Positions 60,806 through 64,000 of a stretch of 64,000 nt of DNA are shown here, one piece after another. The notes beneath the pieces are model-generated. The model ran no database searches, had not been told where the DNA came from, and was given only the letters and a program-made list of their open reading frames with translations. The stretch's first letter is position 1, and each line of letters opens with the position of its first letter. The translations under genes were made by a program, and so were the position numbers. This stretch comes from Chryseobacterium shigense (lineage in GTDB: Bacteria > Bacteroidota > Bacteroidia > Flavobacteriales > Weeksellaceae), in the NCBI RefSeq assembly GCF_900156575.1, contig NZ_FTNY01000004.1:62001-126000 (forward strand), read 5' to 3'.

Positions 60806-61363
60806 TTAATATAAAACTCTTTCCCAAGTTTTTGTTTCAAAATTATACTTCTTTATAATTTTTGCGGGTGTACCAGCAATAACGCAATAATCAGGAAATA
60901 TCCCCCGAACTACTGAATTTGATCCAACTATACATTGCTTACCCAATATCGTTCCTGCCTGAATAGCGACTCCCATTCCTATAAAACAATTCTCACCTAT
61001 TTCCGTTTTTTTCACCTTCATTTTCTGCTGAAGTACAGGTATATCAATATCTTCATATTCATGATCGATATCCGTAATATAAGTGTTTGCTAAAATTGTT
61101 GCAGATTTCTTAATAACTAAATTTCCCCCTGCTGTAATATGTACATTTTGAGAAATCCCGACATTATCTTCAATAATCATTGCCGAATCTTTTCCATGAA
61201 CTTCCAATCGGACATTAGGATATATTCTAACTCTTTTCCCAATACTTATTTTATTCATCCCCAAAATAATGATTGGAGATCCTAAATATCCTGGAAATCC
61301 AGCTTTTTTGAAGAAAATAGAATATAACGAGTATCTAATAATCCAGAAAATTTTAAACACCAT
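60806..61363 (-). CDS. Hexapeptide-repeat acyltransferase
   Basis: This 185-residue protein shows the left-handed beta-helix repeats (ISIGKRVRIYPNVRLEV, GNLVIKKSATILANTYI) and the catalytic His region TYITDIDHEYEDID. It closes with GMGVAIQAGTILGKQCIVGSNSVVRG and FPDYCVIAGTPAKIIKKY, split over residues 135-175. This is the CysE/maltose-acetyltransferase-like fold. It probably acetylates a sugar of the surface polysaccharide. It starts four bases after the GT2 stop. Confidence 0.88.
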   Translation of the reverse strand: MVFKIFWIIRYSLYSIFFKKAGFPGYLGSPIIILGMNKISIGKRVRIYPNVRLEVHGKDSAMIIEDNVGISQNVHITAGGNLVIKKSATILANTYITDIDHEYEDIDIPVLQQKMKVKKTEIGENCFIGMGVAIQAGTILGKQCIVGSNSVVRGIFPDYCVIAGTPAKIIKKYNFETKTWERVLY

Positions 61364-61367
61364 ATTT

Positions 61368-62156
61368 TTACTTTCTTAGTTTTACAATGATGATACGACG
61401 ATAATATTTTAATGTAATGTAAGAAAAATATAATAAGTATTGAAAACTGTTGATATATTTCAGACCTAGCATATCTTTAATATTCTTTATTTCGCCTTTA
61501 TACATTCCTTTTAAATTACCTGATAATCCACTTTGCCCAAACAATGGTTTGAAATCGCCCGCTATTGCATAATTTTTATTCAGGATGATCATTTTACCAC
61601 ATTTACTAAATCTCAGCCATAAATTACCATCTTCTGTATACTTTTGTTTCTCGTCATAAAATCCTGCTCTTTCAATAAGATCTTTCTTAAAGAGTGAAGT
61701 AATGGTAGAAGGTGCCATTTTAATCATTAACTTTTCAAAACTCACTCTAAATATATCACCTTCCAACTTGTATGGAAAGCCTAAAGGCATATTGTTGTGC
61801 AGTGCTCCAATAAAATCAGCATCATATTTTAACAAAATTTCTGACTGATGCTTTAATTTTCCAGGTAGCCAGACATCATCAGAATCAATTAAAGCTAAAA
61901 AATCATGCTTTGATTCACGAATTGCCAAATTTCTTGCTGCAGAAACTCCTTTGTTTTCCTGATCAATTAATTTGATATTAAAATTCGTATTTTCATTAAT
62001 AAATTTTTCAACAATGTCATGGGACTTATCTGTTGAACCGTCATTGACTATCACTATTTCCAGGTCATCTGGCGGCAGCTGATTTACTACAGAATTCAAA
62101 CATTTGATGATGGTCTTTTCTGCATTGAACATTGGTATTATAACTGAAATTTTCAT
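61368..62156 (-). CDS. Glycosyltransferase family 2
   Basis: This 262-residue GT-A enzyme begins ISVIIPMFNAEKTIIKCLNS, with the nucleotide-binding NDGSTDKSHD near residue 38. The metal-binding DXD-type motif is LIDSDDVWLPGK near residue 93, and FYDEKQKYTEDGNLWLR gives the acceptor-base ED. It adds one sugar during repeat-unit synthesis at the cytoplasmic membrane face. It overlaps the upstream EpsG gene by four bases. Confidence 0.92.
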   Translation of the reverse strand: MKISVIIPMFNAEKTIIKCLNSVVNQLPPDDLEIVIVNDGSTDKSHDIVEKFINENTNFNIKLIDQENKGVSAARNLAIRESKHDFLALIDSDDVWLPGKLKHQSEILLKYDADFIGALHNNMPLGFPYKLEGDIFRVSFEKLMIKMAPSTITSLFKKDLIERAGFYDEKQKYTEDGNLWLRFSKCGKMIILNKNYAIAGDFKPLFGQSGLSGNLKGMYKGEIKNIKDMLGLKYINSFQYLLYFSYITLKYYRRIIIVKLRK

Positions 62157-63214
62157 AATCTGTCAGGATATTTCTCTTCCCAGAAAAAGTGATAGGGTAA
62201 AAATGGAGTTAGTTCGTCTTGTACAACTGTTGTAATATTTTTGGCAAATAATAGGATTGAGAAAACACTTACTATAGCCAAATTAACCGTGTATTTCCAG
62301 GGAAGGTCTATTTTTTTTGAATTATTCTTTAAATATATAATCATACAATACATAAATGCTCCTTGAAATCTAAGCCCTGCATAACTAAATTTGGCAAAAA
62401 TAAATGATAATAACTCGCATATAAATATGGTATGAACTAATTTAGAATATTTTTCACCGCGATTAAACCATAAAAAGTTGACATACATTAATAGAACTAC
62501 AAAAAGTGGTCCCAAACCGGACACAAAGCTCGGAGCATATAACTGACTATAATCTTCACTTTTATTGGAGACACGCTCCATAAAAAAAGAGAACATACTA
62601 GGAGAAACAATAATAAATAATGATAATATAGCAACAAAAAAGATCTGGTACTTCTTTTTAATAAGTACACTTACAAAGAGAAGCAGTATCAGTAATGAAG
62701 AGTATTGTATCAAAAATGCTACTATTCCCCAAACTGCAAATTGTCTATATTTTTTTTGATATAATTTGTCTACAGCTAATGTTGCTACACAAAAACTCAA
62801 TCCATAACGGATACCATTCATGGTAAAATCATAAAAAAACAAGGGAAATACAAGTAAAGCCAGCAAAATCATTTCATTTCTCGAACGAGAATATACTTTA
62901 AATAGAATACCTGATGATATGAGCGCTATTAATGCAACACCTGCTCTTGGAGAAGCACCAAGAAAGACAAGTGCTTTACCTAAGAATTCAAACCCAGGTT
63001 CATACCTCATAGGACTTTCTCCATACATTTTATAATCTTGGAGCAGAGCTAGATAGAAGAAACTATCAGTCCCTACATTTCCTCTTAATACTACGACTAA
63101 AAGTGCTGGCATGAACAAGAAAACAAGGGTCCAAAAATTAACTTTTATCTTACGGAAATACAAGTTCAGAGAAACAAAAGTTATATATATGTATGGGAAT
63201 AAATAAAATAGCAT
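62153..63214 (-). CDS. EpsG family membrane protein, probable polysaccharide polymerase
   Basis: This 353-residue protein has about ten hydrophobic helices starting MLFYLFPYIYITFVSL. It carries the EpsG family segment RGNVGTDSFFYLALLQDYKM near residue 50 and NGIRYGLSFCVATLAVDKL near 130. EpsG/Wzy-like proteins polymerise lipid-linked repeats on the periplasmic face. No separate Wzx flippase is seen in the window. The start overlaps the upstream glycosyltransferase stop by one base. Confidence 0.87.
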   Translation of the reverse strand: MLFYLFPYIYITFVSLNLYFRKIKVNFWTLVFLFMPALLVVVLRGNVGTDSFFYLALLQDYKMYGESPMRYEPGFEFLGKALVFLGASPRAGVALIALISSGILFKVYSRSRNEMILLALLVFPLFFYDFTMNGIRYGLSFCVATLAVDKLYQKKYRQFAVWGIVAFLIQYSSLLILLLFVSVLIKKKYQIFFVAILSLFIIVSPSMFSFFMERVSNKSEDYSQLYAPSFVSGLGPLFVVLLMYVNFLWFNRGEKYSKLVHTIFICELLSFIFAKFSYAGLRFQGAFMYCMIIYLKNNSKKIDLPWKYTVNLAIVSVFSILLFAKNITTVVQDELTPFLPYHFFWEEKYPDRL

Positions 63215-64000
63215 TATTTATTGTTTAGATTATCGAAATTAGATATTGCATCGGAAATAGTATTAACTTGTGTATAAGAAAATTTTCTTTTTTTTGAAAA
63301 TTTAGACTTCAGTACTAAAACTAATTTATTTTTCACTATCACTGTGTATTCTTTAAGCATCATTCCAAAGAAAGTGACCTCATTTTTTTTGCTCTCAATT
63401 CTTAACAATTGGTTTTCACGTTTGATAATTTTGGGAATCGATTTTCTATTATTGATCGTAGCATGGGCCATTAATCTAAATTTATTAAACTTTTCTATCA
63501 AAGAAAGTTCTCCCATATCTTCTAAGGCTTTCATCGCAGATTCAGCCCAAATTGTATTAACGCTATAAAAATAAGGAACGTAGGTACTCCACTTATAATC
63601 TTTAATATTATTTAAAAGTGGAGATTGTGACATTTCTCCGGCATGCTCACCTCGTATATTACTGGCCGATGCACTTTTCGCACATACTCCAGCTATTGAC
63701 AATGGTGTCTCTGTAATATAGTGCTTTTCAATAATACATGACAATGATATTGAAGAGTAGATATCCGGACTCAGGCCACCGAAAAACTTTCCTGTTTTAT
63801 TTTTTACTTCTATTAATTTTTCTCTCTTTACAATCCCATGATATGTTCTGGGAAGCGGATAAAGGAGATAGTGCTGTAATCCATTTTCTAATAACTCAGA
63901 TAAATATTTTTTGGGATAAAATGTTCTAATTGTATCTGATTGTAATGAAATTTCTTCCAGACCTTCCGGGTACCCATTTAGCGCGCCTGGCCAATAATAT
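63214..64000 (-). CDS. Probable glycosyltransferase family 2 (5' part beyond the window)
   Basis: The minus frame is open from the window edge to the stop at 63214-63216, giving at least 261 residues of C-terminal sequence. It begins YYWPGALNGYPEGLEE, continues RTYHGIVKREKLIEV, and then KFFGGLSPDIYSSISLS, which resembles the mid-region of GT2 capsule glycosyltransferases. A shorter reading starting at 63744 begins with an internal TTG and is not the true start. It shares a one-base overlap with the EpsG gene, so it belongs to the same operon. Confidence 0.7.
   Translation of the reverse strand, partial: YYWPGALNGYPEGLEEISLQSDTIRTFYPKKYLSELLENGLQHYLLYPLPRTYHGIVKREKLIEVKNKTGKFFGGLSPDIYSSISLSCIIEKHYITETPLSIAGVCAKSASASNIRGEHAGEMSQSPLLNNIKDYKWSTYVPYFYSVNTIWAESAMKALEDMGELSLIEKFNKFRLMAHATINNRKSIPKIIKRENQLLRIESKKNEVTFFGMMLKEYTVIVKNKLVLVLKSKFSKKRKFSYTQVNTISDAISNFDNLNNK

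Noticed and set aside
63738..63929. Small plus-strand gene at the right edge
   Set aside because: It lies antisense within the open frame of the partial glycosyltransferase gene.

Overview
The window looks like a chromosomal segment of a flavobacterium close to Chryseobacterium (Bacteroidota, Weeksellaceae). Supporting signs are the low GC content, TAnnTTTG-type -7 promoter elements, the type IX secretion regulator PorX, a type IX sorting domain, many SpA/AQ-type signal peptides, TonB-linked outer membrane proteins, a fused LpxC/FabZ and a GH92 mannosidase. The species assignment is inference from gene content. I saw no rRNA, tRNA, CRISPR array, insertion sequence or prophage.

Layout. 1-8.0 kb: a truncated outer membrane beta-barrel gene diverges from a secreted GH92 alpha-mannosidase. 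A symporter/PhyH dioxygenase pair and a BON lipoprotein/BON-SH3 pair follow. 8-13 kb: a second outer membrane barrel protein and a secreted CocE-type hydrolase. 13-14.8 kb: AlkB and an Ada-like methyltransferase (alkylation repair). 14.8-18.4 kb: agmatinase and arginine decarboxylase (polyamine synthesis) with a divergent HAD phosphatase between them. 18.4-20.5 kb: an overlapping run encoding cobalamin adenosyltransferase, thiamine diphosphokinase and a lipoprotein tyrosine phosphatase. 20.7-23.2 kb: a TonB-dependent receptor bracketed by 43-bp imperfect direct repeats. 23.5-31.3 kb: a lipoprotein, DinB, a choloylglycine-hydrolase-like enzyme, a coupled ABC exporter/WYL regulator pair, a BaeRF3-like protein, and LptB with an unusual C-terminal extension. 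31.5-36.5 kb: a TM2 protein, an unrecognised protein, HemB, a protein that is little more than a type IX sorting domain, and a NatAB-like ABC exporter.

36.8-44.6 kb is a long leftward envelope cluster: HD hydrolase, lpxD, lpxC/fabZ, lpxA, efp, a second lpxD-like gene, sucD and an outer membrane barrel gene. It covers the first acylation and deacetylation steps of lipid A synthesis; LptB at 30 kb would drive LPS export. 44.8-50.7 kb: a NYN-domain protein, an S41 peptidase, PorX, a YciI protein, exonuclease III and an RlpA-like protein. 51.3-52.7 kb: two secreted proteins built from tail-fibre-like modules. 53-54.4 kb: RimO.

54.45-64 kb is one leftward surface polysaccharide operon that enters from beyond the right edge and ends at a strong hairpin terminator before rimO. 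It holds glycosyltransferases, an EpsG-like polymerase, an acyltransferase, a secreted DUF4838 protein, sugar epimerases, a WecA/WbpL-like initiating transferase and RfbC. Genes overlap by 1-22 bases or nearly abut. No single dramatic new system is evident. The most unusual items are the LptB C-terminal extension, the DUF4838 gene inside a glycan assembly operon, the repeat-flanked receptor, the sorting-domain-only protein and the paired fibre-like proteins.
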